Positions 12,505 through 27,500 of a DNA stretch of 64,000 nt are shown here, piece after piece (within the stretch, counting starts at the first letter, position 1; every line of letters starts with the position of its first letter). A program made the translations under genes and the position numbers. Location of the stretch: the NCBI GenBank assembly GCA_000727475.1, contig KL647288.1:4659302-4723301 (forward strand), in the 5' to 3' direction. The notes under the pieces were generated by a model. The model was not told the DNA's origin, ran no database searches, and saw only the letters and a list, made by a program, of their open reading frames with translations. The stretch comes from Sarcocystis neurona (lineage: Eukaryota > Apicomplexa > Conoidasida > Eucoccidiorida > Sarcocystidae).

Positions 12505-15500
12505 GTGAGAGGGACAGAAAACGAAAAAACAGAGACAGAGACAGAGACATAGAAAGTAGAGGAGAACAAAGCGGGGTAGAGCGCCCTTCTTCTGCCCAAG
12601 AACTCCCCGCGAACATATGAAATAGACGTCTCCGCTCTTTTGCCGCAGTAAAACGGGCTGACTGTCTCTGGCCTGTTGCCAGCAATAAATCTTGCCACAG
12701 ACTTGTAGAGAAAAAGTAGTGTCCTACCAGTCGAAGAGAAAGCGAGAGTCTCACGCTTCAGAGCGCCTCACTTCCGCCTTCACATTTTCCGCACGTTTCT
12801 TCTTCTTTGTCGTTGTCTTAGGTGTCTTCTCAACGTTCTGTTTCTCTTTGCATTTCTGCGTATTTCTCTATATGTGTGCGCCTGCTGTGTGTGTTCTGGA
12901 TCTCCCCCCTCCGTCTCTCTCTTCGAGTTCCTCCTTTCTTCATTTATCCTGCTTTGCTGCTCCCCGCCTTTCTTCCCGTTCCGCTTTGTCCGCTGTTTAC
13001 AAACTTCAACGCACAAGGTGACAGTCGTTTTCTTGTCCGTCTGTAATCAAAAGTTCACTTCCGATTGAACCCCCGACACCCCTACTCCAGCTGGCATATA
13101 GAGCGTTCCCACGTCTTCTTCCTGCAGTCCTTTCTTTTCTTGCCCGTCCTTTTCTCTTCTTTCCTTTTCAGCGTCTATACACCACACCCACATTCTCCTG
13201 TCGCCCCTTCATTTTCTTTTCTTCCTTACCTGTCGTGAAGAATATTAGCTGCACTTCTGCTTGCCTTTGTTCGTCTTCGTTCTTCTCTTTTACTTGCCCA
13301 TCCCTTTTCTTCCTCTGGATCTCAGCTGCTGCTGTCTTCTGCCCTACACTTCCTTCTTGCCTGCTGTTGCTGCTGCTCCTGCAGCTGCCCCCGCAGAGGA
13401 AAAAGAAGAAGAACAAGAGCGCGCTGCTGCTTCCACTTTGCCTGTGTCCCTGCTGCTTCTCCTCCAACTGCCGCTCCATCTGCTTCTACTCCTGCTGCTC
13501 CGGGTGCCCTTTCCGTTGCTGCTTCGGCTTCTTCCCCTCCTCGTGCTCCTGCCGTTTTTCCTCTGCTTTGTGGATGCCTCTGCTTTTGTCTACTGCATCT
13601 TCCTTGCTGCTGCGTCTCCTATTGCTGCATGCGTGTCCAGCTGCAGTTTGTCGACGGGCAGTGCTTCTCGTGCTGCTTCTCTGTGAAGTGGTATTTCTGC
13701 GAGCTGCTTCTTCTCCCGCACTTTTTGTTGCTCCCTCTCCTCTGCTGCTGCCCCGCTGCCGCCGGCCTCTGTCGGTGCGCGCTGCATCTGCGGCGGGGGC
13801 CGTTTTTCTTCTTCTTCTTCTTCTTCTCTTGCGGTCAGCACGGCACGGTCGCTTGGTCTGCTTTCTTCCGACCGGCAACTGCCTGCTCTTCTTCTTTTTC
13901 CTGCTGCAGCAGCAGGGGGTTTTGGCAGGGAGGAGGAGGAAGAAGAAAATGCCCTTCCCGGCAACAGCAACTCCCGAGGCCGCGTGGTGGAAAGCGACGG
14001 CCTATACTTAGAAGCACGTGGCGTCCCGCTGTACTGGAGCTGGTACCTCTACCTGCTGCATCTGCTGGGGCTCCCCCGGTCGTCGTACACAAAGGCAGCA
14101 ACGTCCCTTCCTGTCGAAGTTGTCTTCTACGTTGGCCAGGTGGACTCGCAGGACCGTCCGCATGGCTTCGGCCGGTGGAAATCGGAAACGTATCACGGCG
14201 AAAGTTTAGTAGGATACTGGAACCACGGTCGGTCACGTCTCTGTTGCATAGAGAAAAAATGTTGGTAGACTGCTGCTTTCTATGCGCGTGTTTGAGGGAA
14301 AACAGAAGTTTCGCTTCCTCGTGTGCTGGTAGACTTCTATCGTTTGTGCGTCTGCCAACGCAGCAGACAACAAAGCTTGTCCATCTCCTTGAACTTTCGT
14401 CGACAGACGTTTCAATGCTGGTAGAGAGAAAGAAACAGGGAGACTTGAATCTGTGGACCGCGTCCATATATCCTGTACATGTGGATCTTTTTGCATGCAC
14501 GGACACTGCTCTCTCTGGACACGTCTACTTTTCTGTGTATCTATACGTATGGTATTCGTAGATATATCTATCTATCTCTCTCTATATATATACGTATATG
14601 TATGGGCGTATGTATTCATAGGAGTGTACACACATAAGTGTATATCCTTGATGCAGAGAGGTGTGTGTGTATGTACGAATGGGCGACAGAAATGGGTGGG
14701 CAAAAAGTAGATCGCACTTTTTGAAAGGAAACCAAGGAGACAGACGAAGGTGTGTCATTTTGTCCGTGTCATCGCGTGCTCGTATATTTGTCTTTGTCTG
14801 TGTGCGTGTGTCTCTAGAAAGTAGAAGGAACGGGTCTCACTTTCTCGCGCCCCCGTTTTTCTTCTGTTTATCTGCGTAGATATCTCTCGCTCAGCGCCGC
14901 TTCGTGTGCCTCTACCGCCGTCTCACGTCTCTATACGTCTCCGTCGAACTCTGCACGTGTGCAAAGGTGGGTTGTTCATCCGTTTTCCTGCCCGTTTCGT
15001 CCCGTCGCGAGTGTCTTGCTTTCTTTTCCTTTCCCCAATACTTTTGCAGTTTGCGTTTTTGTCCGGTTGCCTCCCTTCCCTCCCCTCCCTCCCCTTCTTT
15101 TTGTCCTCCTCGTCTTATTTTCTCTTCTGAGCGCCGGCCCTTACTGCCTTTTCTTCTCGAGACGGGGAACATCGGAGACGTTCCCCGCCTCAGGAACTCG
15201 TTTTCGTTTTATTCCGCCGTCCCTCCTTTAGCGGATGTCCCCTCTTCTTCTTCTCTCTTGTTTCTTCTTCACTTGTTCGTTTGATGCCTCTTCTTTGCTG
15301 CCGGTGCTGCAGGCGTGCCCGTGGGTGCCTTTAAATCGCGGGAATTCGGCACCGGCTCAGGCTTCATGTCTCTTCGGGTGTGCTGGTGCAGAGTTGTCAA
15401 GACGGCGTTGAAAGCCGAGCTCTCATTTGGTAACAAACAAACGAACTCCTCTTTCTCATCCCCTCCCCCTCTCTCTCAGTCTCTTTTTCCCCGTTTGTCT

Positions 15501-18500
15501 CTGTACACACATATACGTACATATACATATGTGCATGATAGTGACTTTGTATATGCATATATATATGTATATATATGTGCATGGTAATGGCTTTGTGTAT
15601 ATACTGTATATATATGTATGTATATATGAGTATTTATACGCGGCTTTATGTATATATATATGTGCGTATATATATGGATGGTGATGGCTTTTTCTCAGCG
15701 AATATGCATATAGTATCTTCATGCCCTGGCACAGCCGCTTTTGTCTGTTGGCGTGAAGGTAGGGAAACGACAGGTTTTCCCCGCTAGCTTTTTCTGCGAG
15801 TTTTTTTAACTCGAGACAGCTGTCATTTTGTGTAGTGTCTCTGTCGCTGTCTCCGTCTCTCTGGCTCCCGTTTTGTCCATAACATTCATTCACATATATA
15901 TATGTATATATTCCTGTCGAATGTTCTTCGTTTTTCCATCTATAGAAATGTGTGTGTAAAGGAGGAAGAAAAGGTGACTGTCTCGTTACTGATGCATCAC
16001 ACAGCCAAAGACGCACACCGTCTACGCAGACCCATGTGATCGGCACTTGGCGCGACCCCGTCCGACTATATAAGGGGAGGTCCCCACTGCCTCGCCTTTG
16101 TTGCTCTTTCTCGCGATAGTTCTGCAAAAACCATGGGCAGGTCTGTGCCGCTGCTGACTGCCGATCGCAGAGACGAGGAGAAATCGCTTGCACCTGTTTT
16201 CTTCTTTTCTTTCTCGATGGGTATATCTGTGTTACAAACGAGAAGGATTCTTGTTGCTGTCTATGTTTATAGAGAGAAGATATTGTCAGTGTGTGTGTAT
16301 GTGCGTTTGTAAGTGCGACAAAGACAGAGAGAGAGACACACACACATGTATGTATCTACAAAAATCTGTCGCTGGGTGGGCCACGCATGTTTGTGAAGGG
16401 AAAAAGGTTGTCGCTACATCCTTTTTGACGGAGGCCGAGTCGAAAGTCGTTGTCTCCGTTACAAAAGAGGGAAACGTTTTCATCGCGGTAGATGTTTGTA
16501 GGAAAAGAAATTTTTATATGGTCGCGCGGGGAGAACTCTACGTAGGTGGCGTCGCAGAAGCTACGGAAAAGATAGCAAATCTCCGTGAGCAGCACAGACA
16601 CATGTATCCAGACACAGGTACGTGGAGTACAGCGGAAATGTTGAAGTGCAGATTTAGACTTGCTCGATCTGCCTGTTGATCTTATGGGTCTTTCTTGTCT
16701 TCGCTTCCGCTTTCCACCCTGCCAGTGCCTTTTCTTTTGCCCCCTGGACCCCTGTTTTTCTTCGTGTCCTCCTCTTTCTCCGTCGCACAGTCTCTGTCGC
16801 GTCTCTACCTGTCTCCTGGTGTGTGTTGGTGTCTATTTCTGTGTTTTCCCCCTTCTTCAGCGTCTGTCTCCGGTTTTGTAGCTTTACTCTCTATATATTT
16901 GTGGGACTTGCTGGAGGACAGTGGCGTGTACATGCCGTTTGTGGGTGATGCACAGGCCTGGGAGACGCCGAGTGCTGCGTGAGCGGGGCGTTTTTCCGCA
17001 CATTCCCGCGGGTGACTATTTACCCGCTGGTGGAGGAGACGCCGAAGAGTCTAGACGGAAGGGAAAAGTACCACCCACCGGCCATGGTTGGCCAAGTGGG
17101 CACGCTGTACTGCGGAGCGCCGGTGGGGGAGCTTTCTTACTTCTACTGCGACCCTCGCGACTTCCTTCACGACACAGGAACAGACAGGTAGCCGTTCTGT
17201 CTCCAGAGGTGGAAAAAAGCAAAAATTGGCGCGGGGCCAGAGACACACAGCGGTGCACGGCTGTGGCGTCTACACTGTGTCCGTGTGTGCAGTGTGCGTA
17301 CACCAGAGACCCTTGTTTGGGGTGTACGTGAAGCAGATCAACTGGACCTGCTTCTTTTATCCGGACCCAGTACGTGGTGTATGTACACTCCGTCGAAGGT
17401 CTTGCGTAAACACTGCTTATTTTCCATCGGAGTCGTAGGAGAAAATCGAGCGCAGGGAGACACGCACGAAGGAATGGGGTGTACGTACACCGGACGTCGT
17501 ACAGGCGTAGCAACGCGGGACTCGAATAGCAGGCTGCGCACGCTCGCTCCTGACGAACAACTCGTTCTGTGTGTGTGTGTGTATGTGTGGACGTCAGCCG
17601 TTCTCCGGCCTACTTTACTAAGACAACATTCACCTCTATATATATATATAAGATGTGCATAAACATTATCTGGGTATGTAACAACCCTCTCTCCTTCTGC
17701 CTAGGTGTCCCTCTTCCTATCTATATCTCTGTTATATATATATATATTTATTTTTCACATTTATTAAGATCCGTCCCTATTCTTCTAGAAAGATATACGT
17801 ATGTATATATGTGTGCACGTGACCTACGTGTATGATGGGTTTCTCTATTTGTCTGTGTGTCTCTCTTCCTCAAAATCAATATATATATATATATGTATAT
17901 ATTCACGTATGTATCTGGGTGTGTCTCTCTTCCTTCGAATAAGTATGTACATGTGTATATTTTTCTTGTTGACGTATTCTGTAGACGGTACCTGCAGTTT
18001 GTACAAGGGAAGAAACGATAAAGCGTTCTCGAACGTCCAGACACACGTTGAGCCTACGTATACCTTCGGTGTACTACAGAAGTAGATCTGCACAACGCCG
18101 GTCTTGGGTGTAAACACAGGCAGAGCGACGACTACCTTTGTTCAGAAATCGAGTCGTCTTGCTTTGAAGAAGATCCTGTCTTAGATTTTTGAGTCAGCCT
18201 GTTTTTCCTTTCCACGGAGTTCATCCGTCTTCGTTTTTTAACATGGTCTCTCTTTGCTGTTGACGCCGGTGCATGCGTGGGGTCGTCTCATGTGGATAAC
18301 ATCCAGCGACACTTGCACTCCCGCTTTGTGCCCCTGCTGCAGGATGTACCCCCCACGGGGTCGTCGGGGCTCCGAAAATTTGCTGGCAATTCCTCTCTCT
18401 GAAGAAGAGTCCCGTAAGGCAGTCAGTTCTCTGTCTCCCTCTCTTCCTGTATATCTCCGCTTCTCCGTCTCTCCTACTTTCTGTGTCTCCATTTCTTCGT

Positions 18501-21500
18501 CCGTCTCCATTTCTTCGTCCGTCTCCATTTCTTCGTCCGTCTCCATTTCTTCGTCCGTCTCTATTTTATTTTCTGTCTCTATTTTATTTTCTGTCTCTCT
18601 CGCGTTTTCTCTGGCTCTGTGTGTGTATGGGGGGGGGGGGGGTGGGCAGGTAGGTGATGGTACTCTCTTGGCACGCTTCTCGTCTGTTGAAGAAAGTGAT
18701 AGAGGGGAACACTAAATTTCCCCAAGAGACATCCGCAGAAACAGTTTGTCCTGTTCACTCGTAGTAGATGCATCTGTCTGCAGACACGTACCGATTCCTC
18801 TTTAAACGAAGTTGGTAAGAGCGTATACATCAACGTATACGCAGATATACATATATACATATATACGTAGAGAAGTATAGATGTGTGTAGTCGTAGATCT
18901 TTTTGAGGGCCATGCGAGTTCTACATAGAAACGTAGACAGAAAGATATGTAGAGAAAGACTGACTTATTTGTTAGGCATTTACTTTGCCGGACTACACAA
19001 GGCCCTGCACCAGTGTTTGGGTCTACGTGTATATATGTGTGTGTGTGTCGCTCTCTCCTTTATCTGCTAAGTGATTCAGACGAATGTCAATATATACTTA
19101 CATGTACATATATAGACATATATATATATATATATGTATATCCACAAAGAATGCGTATAGAGAGAGAACTGCTATATGTTTGAACCTATATATACACATG
19201 TACATATACATATATAGAGATATATATGCGTGTTTGATGTGTGAAGAGGGAATTTTAAGATACGTGTATTCATACGTATATACGTGTATGTCGGCATGGT
19301 ATACGTATAAAAAGAGAGCATTGATGTGTGTATCTGTCTACACACGTATACTTACGTGTGCCTATAATATGTGAAGAGGAAAATTCAAGATACGTGTGTC
19401 TACGTATGCATGTATATATATGTATATACACATATATTTGTATGTCTGTTTGTGTATGTGTGTATGTATTCGGAGACTGTTCGAGAGATGCAGGTCGACA
19501 CTTCTGCCCACCTCCCGTGCAGAGGTCCTCGTATGGCTGTGCGGTGCGCTGGCTTTCCTCCTGTGGTGGCATACGCATGCGTCTTCGTAGAGGAAACGTG
19601 GGCGTGAAAAGTTACTCTGCGTTCCTCTGCGTCAAAAGTAAACGCATGCGTCTCAAGCTTCTGCATAGCAAAAGTGGGGCTTCAATTTGCCGGTGGATGA
19701 GGACTGCAACTTGTTTTTCTGCTCCTCCACCCTGGAGAAGTGTACGTCTTACGGAAGTAAGACGCGTGTGCGCGTACTTGTTGGACGTATGAATCTATGT
19801 GTTTGCTTATATGTGTGAATATACTTGTATACGGATGGGTGTGTCATACATATATGTGTGAATGCATATGTATGTATGTATGTATGTGTGTTATGTACTT
19901 GTATCTGTCTACCTATATGCATATGTATGTATACTAATGTGTAATTATATGTATATATGGATATGTACGAGGAGGTATATGCATGAGTCTGTATCTATAT
20001 GTACGTGTGTGTATATACATTTGTTTGTATGTGTCGACTACTTGTGTGGTCATACATATATGTATATATAAGTGTATATGTAGGTGTATGCGTGCGTCTG
20101 TAGCTGTGTGTATGTGTGTATACACATGTATGTGGTGGAGGTATATTTGTGTGTGTATCCATACGCATACTTCTCTATATATGTGTGTATATTTGTATAT
20201 ATGTGTACATGGATAGATCGCTGCATGCGTATCTACGTATACGCTCACGCGTCTGTTAACAGCACCCTATTTATCAAGACAGAGAGAGAAGGAGAAACGC
20301 TCCGCACTTTCTCTCTTTATCAGCAGCAACTTTCGCTCCACGTGTGTCAACCTCCATGTCTGTATCTCTCTACATTTCTCGATGGAAACTGTGTAATACA
20401 CGTAGTGGGTTTACACGCATATATATATATATGTGTGTGGCTGTGTATATATAGATGATATGAGGGTGTGGGTGTGTGTGTGGATGGATATATGTGTACT
20501 ATGTGTGTCGACAACTCTATAATGAAGATATATATTGATGTATGTTGGGGCTTATGTATCCGCGTCCTTCTGCTTGTATGCTTCCTCACGAGGAGACGCT
20601 GCCTGGGTGCAGGATATTTTTCAATGTGTGTAGGGAGACAGAAAGACAGAAAGGGGAACTTTCGTAAGTTGTCTTTGTCTTTCTATAAATACACCCGCGT
20701 GTGGAGACGGGAAGATAATACACCTATGTATGTCTGTATGAAGTAAATAGTTCTTCTTTTGGCTGCATGCTTCTACAGACGGACTCCTCTTTCTCTCTCT
20801 GTCTACATATATATATATGTGCATGCATGTGTATGTGTGTGTTTCCATCATATACCTTCTAGTTATATATATAGTCCTCTTATTTTATCTCTCCCTCTCT
20901 ATAAATATATGTGTATATTTGGACACATGTGTGTATATGTGTATACCTTGTAATTCTGTGTAGCCCTCTTATTCTCTCTCTGTATCTATCCATCTATCTA
21001 TCTATCAATCTATCTCTATATGTATACATGTATATACGTGTATATTTTGAGACATATGTATATATGTGTACTTTCCTAGTATATGTACCCGTCGTGTTCA
21101 CTGTCTCTCAACTTCTCTCTCCATATACGTGGATGTGTGCATATGTGTATGTTTCAACACGTACGTGTATGTATGTACGCTTTACATGGCTGCAGCCCTT
21201 TTTCTCTGTTCCTCTTTAAATGTATATCTGAAACCGCATATACATATATAGGTAATCCTCCTTGCTGTACGGATCCTCTTTGGTGCCCACATACGTATCA
21301 ATATATACGTATATATGTGGATGTGTGCGAGTTTGTATATTGGCGACTCGCGCAGGGGGTATAAACAGTTGATCCTCTTGAATTTTAGACAACAGGGCAG
21401 TAGTAGCTCGACCCGGCGTTGCCGTGCTGTTGGTAGCTTTACAGAGGATATGGACGTGGTGGTAGGTGGAGCAGATTCTTCTCTTTATTACCACTAAAAT

Positions 21501-24500
21501 GTGATGTATGTCTGCGTCTCCCACCAGTCACATGTCACTCGGGGATGCTTCGTTCTGCTGCGTCACGCGACCTTTCTCGTCAAACAAACTTCCCGATAAT
21601 CTGCTGCTGCTCCTGCTACTGCTGCTCCTACTGCTGCGGCTGCTACTGCTGCTGCCGCTGCTGCTACTGCTGCTGCTGCCGCCGGTGCTCCTGCTGCCGC
21701 CGGTGCTCCTGCTGCTGCTGCGGCTGCTTCTTCCTGAGTCGCTGCTGATGGCGCAGGCGCGGTTACTCTCTCACAAGTGCTGGCGAGCCCGCTGTTGCTG
21801 TTGTTCTTGACGTTTTCCTGCTCGGATGGCCAGGCACCTCTGGTCATATATGTGCCGCTGCTGCCGCATCTTCTTCTTCTGATCCTGCTGCTGCTTCTTC
21901 TATCGCTGCTGCTGCTTCTGCTTCGGGTGCATCTGCTTGCGTCTCCGTGCGACGCTGTTACTATCCCTCACGCTGCCCTTGCTGTTGCTGCTGCTGGTGT
22001 TGCTGTTGCTGCTGGTGGTGATATGCCTGTTGCTGCTGCTGTTGATTCTCAAAATGTGGAGCAGCGGCAGCAGTCGGAGAGCGCCGGATGCGGAGTCGCT
22101 TCGACGGGTCTACTGCCCAGGCAATACATGGGCTCGTCAAGGCACCAGCGCAGCTGCTGTTCAAGCGAAGAATCCGTAGAGGCTCTGGCGATTCTACCGC
22201 GTTCTTCAAGGCCTGCATGTCGGCAGTTCTCAGTCGGATGACCCCACATGTCAGAAATCCATATTTTCTGTATTATATCCACTTCGATAACAGATGGGCT
22301 GATATATATATATATGTATATATATATATGTATATATATGTATATATACACATGTGAGCCTGTACCTCTGTGTGTGTGTATCAATTGTATGCTCCTGCCT
22401 ATGTAGAACCATCGCTACATCCATGTATAAAAAAGGAAGAAACAGATGTATATATATATAGGACCGTACCTCTGTACGGGGATTCCTCCTCGTCCTTTTC
22501 ATTCTCCATATATATATATATATAGGATTGAAGAGCGGTGGGGTGGCTGCGGGGCGGGGAGAGAGACACGCGGGTGGGGTGGACGCGAAGAAAGAATATC
22601 ACAAGCGTGTGGACGTTTTTTGCCATGTGCGCGTGACTCGTCTCTCTGTGTTTCTCCCTCGTTTCCCATCCTCCACAGAACAGCAGCAGAAATCTAGTGC
22701 CTGTAGCCCCTACGAGAGGACGACTGCTGCTTCTCGGTTGCTGCTGCTCTTGCTGCTGCTGCTCTTGCTGCTACTGCTGCTACTCTCGCTGCTACTGCTG
22801 CTACTCTCGCTGCTGCTGCTGCTACTCTCGCTGCTACTGCTGCTACTCTCGCTGCTGCTGCTGCTGCTCTCGCTGCTGCTGCTGCTCTCGCTGCTGCTGC
22901 TGCTGCTCTCGCTGCTGCTGCTGCTGCTCTCGCTGCTGCTGCTGCTGCTCTCGCTGCTGCTGCTGCTGCTCTCGCTGCTGCTGCCGCTCTTACTGCTGCT
23001 CCTATTGCTGCTCTTCTTGTTGCGCTTCCTGCTGCTCTTGCTCCTGCTCTTGCTGTTGCTCCTGCTCTCTCTGTTGCTCCTGCTCTCTCTGTTGCCCCTG
23101 CTCTCTCTGTTGCTCCTGCGCTTGCTGTTGCTGCTGCCTTGCTCCTGCTCTTGCTGTTGCTGGTGCCTTGCCGCTGCTGCTGCCGCTGCGGTTGCTGCTG
23201 CTGCATCTCTTCTCTCCGCTCTGCCGCTGCTACGCCGCAGAACGGGGGGGTCGCCTCGATCATTTCACCTGCGTTGCTGCCTCGACGTGCCTTTGTCGTT
23301 TCATTCCCGGTCGACTTTCTTTTCCTTTTTCTCCTCGCGAGAGAGGATAATTTTTGTCCGCTTCGGCTGCTCGACTGCTGCAGCTGCCGAACTTCGGCAT
23401 TGTCTACAACACCGAAGTCCACATCACTGTCGACCGAGAACGAGGTACTTCAACTTCTTTTTCTCTTTTATGGCGAAATTACGTTACAAACACATGCGTT
23501 TTCTTCTTTTTGTTTCCCGCTTTTTCTCGCTTTCTCTTGATCACCGCCTCTTTCAATCATAGATACATATGTTTGTCTCTGCCAGTCAAGTCATACGTAT
23601 ACATACGTATATCTATATATACCTCCTCTCTACCTATACTCTGTTGTCTGTTTCTATCTCTCAATCTAGTTAGAAATATATATACACATATATATTGTCT
23701 ATACTTTACTATCTATTGCCTTCTTTCAGTGTAGGCGTACACATATATATATATATATATATATACGTGCTGTCTCTGCTGTATTGTCACTGTCTATCTG
23801 CGTCTATTATATCTGGTTCTATCTACCTCTGCGCAAAACACTATCTGCCTTTGCCGCTTCACACGTAATATGTGCTCTTTTATCTTCGTATATACGTTGT
23901 GCGTCATAGGCCTATGTATATATAGATAGAATTCCACATATAGATATATACGTATGTGTGTCTCCCTACCCCTGCATTCCTCGACCCACATCTTCCTCTT
24001 TCTGCCTCTGTATATACAAGACACTCCGAATTCGAACTATCTATATATATAAATATATTTGTACACGAGTACACACCCCGCGTATATATATATATATATC
24101 TGTATTTGTACATTCCCTCAGGCGTAGGAAGAACGTTGTAGAACTCCCTTTGTGGCCGTGAGAATGGAAGATGAGGCAGCCAGCCACCTACCTGTTTTCC
24201 GTTCCTCTGCAAATCGTTTTTCTCGCCTGTTGCCCTACGGAAATCACAAACATTCCCTAGATATTTGTGTGACTATATATATATATATGTATATATACGT
24301 ACATACACGTATACAGATACAAATACATACATATGTGGGTACCTGTACGTACACCGGCGACCTATATATTTGTCTGTGTGAAGGCGTTTATTACACGTTT
24401 TGTTTGGCCAGGGCTGATTACCCTCATGTATATGTATACGTGTATATATATACATATAACATATATATATATATATATATATGTGTTATGTGTGTATGTC

Positions 24501-27500
24501 TGTATAGGGATATACGGATACATATATAGTATGTGTACGAATGTGTATATGCCTGTATACCTATGTATACATGGTAAACATATGTATGTGTACAGCTACT
24601 GGCGAATCTCTCTATCGCTCTCGATTCGTGTAGGCGCGCCTCCACTTACATGTTCATACTCCCATATATATACATTTGTATGTATATATATACATATATA
24701 TATGCGTCTATGTATATATGTCTATGTGTGTCTGTGTACCTTTACACATACGTACAACGTACGCATATAGGCCTATAAATGTATGCTTCTATTTACACCT
24801 ATACGTGCACATCTATCTATGTTTCTGTATACATTCCTCTACATATATGTATCCTGTGTGTCTGGTATCTGCAAATTCATACGTATATGTTGCCGTGTAG
24901 CAACATCCGTACATATATGTATACGTATATATACATACATATATATATATATAAACGTATATATACACATATATATATATATATAGATGTATGGATGTAC
25001 AGACGTATATGTAGAACTTTTTTCACTTCTACATAGATTTGTGCTGGACGGGAAGATACTATACGGAGACAAATGTTTTTTATATGTGCTTGCCGTTAAA
25101 AAAGGGAGAAAACTGTGACTCGCCAGGTATAAGGGAAGGGCGACAGAGAGACAGAGAGAGACATACAGAGGGACGTACTGACTGGGAGTTGCACGTGAAC
25201 CTGCTGCTGCAGTGTTACCGCTGCAGCGCTTTGCATGCAGAAGCCGGGGTATCAGTGACCGCTTTTCTCTATGCGTTCTTTCTGTCTAATTGCCTCTTTA
25301 CACTTCTTTTCTTCCTGCTTTTCTTCTCGCTTACGAGTCTCTCTCGCCTGCTGCTGTCCTTCTCCACGCTTTGCCGGCTCTCTTCACCATCGATACGTAT
25401 GCATATATGTATATATACATATATATATTTTGCGACTGTCCGGCGTTTTCTGTCTTCCTTGGTCTGCCGCTTTATGCCCTTCCTCCTTCTATTCTTTGCT
25501 GCTCTGCGCTGGGCCCCCCCTCTCGTCCTTCTTGCTGATCGCTCCTTTTTATCATATCTCTCTCGTGCTGCCCGCGCCTGCGCGTTCTGCGGTCCGGTCT
25601 TCTCTGCTGCTGCTGCTCCTGCCTCTCCCCCGTATCCTGCTGCTATTTCTACCGCTGGTGCTTCCGCTGCTGCTCGTTCTGCTGTTACTGCTTCTTTTCT
25701 CCATCTGCTGCTGCAATTGCTGGTGGGAGTTCCCCGCCCCTTGCGACGTTTTCTGTGCTGTGCTTTTCTGGCGCGTCAGCACTTCCCTCTGCCTTTTCCC
25801 CACCTGCTGAGGCTCTCCCGCTGCTGCTGTGTCTCTACCGTGTGTGGTGCACGTGCTGTACTCCGCTGCTGCTGTGCGCTGCTGCTGCTCTGCTCGGCTG
25901 CTGTTGTGCTCTGCTGCTGCTGTGCTCGGCTGCTGCTGTGCTCTGCTGCTGCTGTGCTCTGCTGCTGCTGTGCTCTGCTGCTTCTTCCTGTTCTGCGTAT
26001 CTGTGTGGTGCGTTTTTGTCGCTGCTGTATATCTCCCCGCAGGCCTCTACATAGCAGGCTGGGTCCCATACTCGGGTCTGGCAGTGCTCGAAGGCCGAAG
26101 GCATCGGCAGCGGCGACAGAGAGGACGGCCGGACGCAGAGGGAGAAGAGGAGGAGGAAGAGGAAGAGGAAGAGAAGAGGACAAAGAAGAAGAAACAGCAA
26201 CGCCCGAGCAGGGAGAGACTGCCGGAACCGGACGAGGAACAGCCACCACGACAGCGGCAGCCGCAGCAGCAGAATTTATTCAACCGCCGCAGGTTGACAC
26301 GTCGCATCACAGACGCCAGGCAGCGACGTGGCAGGGATTTTCATCAGCAGTACGTTGAACCAACTGCAAAGCCTGAACCGCATAAACATGTAGTAGACAA
26401 CGACCTTTTCATCGGTCATCCACATATAAATACATACACACACACACACACACGAATATATATATATATATATATATATATGAGAAATAGAGGGAAAGAG
26501 AAACGTATGTGTATATAGACAGATATTGCTGTTTACTGCTCTGTCTCTGTGTATGTGTCTCTGTAGGTGTGTTATTTGTTTACCTTTCTTTGGCTGCTCC
26601 CCGTTCGCCTCTGCCCTTCGTTCTCCCTGAAGAAGCCTACGTCAGAAAGATCTGCATAAATATCCAAACTTTCTCCATTAAATACACGTAGAGAACTCCA
26701 CAACACGAGTAGTTCAGCATTTCTGTATTCATGTATATCTGTGTATATAACCTCGCCTCCGTCTATCCTCGTCTCTCTGTAGTCGTTGCCCAGGAGTACG
26801 AAGAAGAGAACAAAAGGACGGGTGAGGAGGAAGTTGCCACGGCTATCCATAACGGATATATCGCGGGATCTTAACAATATAAGGACGCATCTCTCACCTT
26901 TCTACAGTCGACCCTAGACGCATATTCATACATATATATGCCCTTGTAGAGTGTATATATACATGTGAATGTCTGAAACTCTGTGACGTGATATATATAT
27001 ATATATCTGTACACACATAATTGTGTCCGTACGATACTGTGTACACCTGTGTGTATTCTGTGTGTACGTATGTTAGAAGGTTATCTATACATAATATACA
27101 TATATATGCATGAATGTATGTGTAAGGGTGCTTTGTGTTTATATACATATATATATATATATATATGTGTTGCTCGAGGTAGACAACACTTGTATATACA
27201 TATCTATATATATAACCGTGTCTATATATCTACACATATTTGTATTGATATATGTACACAACACTTTATATATATATATATATATATGCATACCTATCTG
27301 TGTGTGTGTATATATATATATATATATGTGTATGTATGTGGTGCTCTATGTTTACAACACATGTGTACACATAAAAACAGACACCCGTGTATGTATAGGT
27401 GTGTTTGTGTGTGCCTGGGTGAAACTCTGTTTCCTTGGGTACTCCCTTGTCCTTCGTTTTTCTCCGTCTCTGCCTTTTTTTTCGTGTATACGTGCGTGCA

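Noticed and set aside
13235..14561. Overlapping Leu/Cys/Ser-rich ORFs in intron 1 and over exon 2
   Set aside because: Wrong frame relative to the MORN-like exon; due to C/T-rich sequence.
16188..16679. 163-codon + ORF (FLTEAESKVVVSVTKEGNVF)
   Set aside because: Looks protein-like in part, but exon 3 joins exon 4 directly in phase and with continuous sequence; no splice pair includes this frame.
22528..23562. 344-codon + ORF with long poly-Leu, and its 242-codon antisense Ala/Arg counterpart
   Set aside because: Both are frames through a CTG array with no stops in any frame. The exon-8 acceptor and frame show this is intron 7.
25039..26358. 439-codon + ORF covering the CTG repeat and the region of exon 9
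   Set aside because: Only its 3' end (from about 26100) is protein-like and it lies in a different frame from the exon 8 to exon 9 continuation GLYIAGWVPYSG. Noted as an alternative for the exon 9 tail only.
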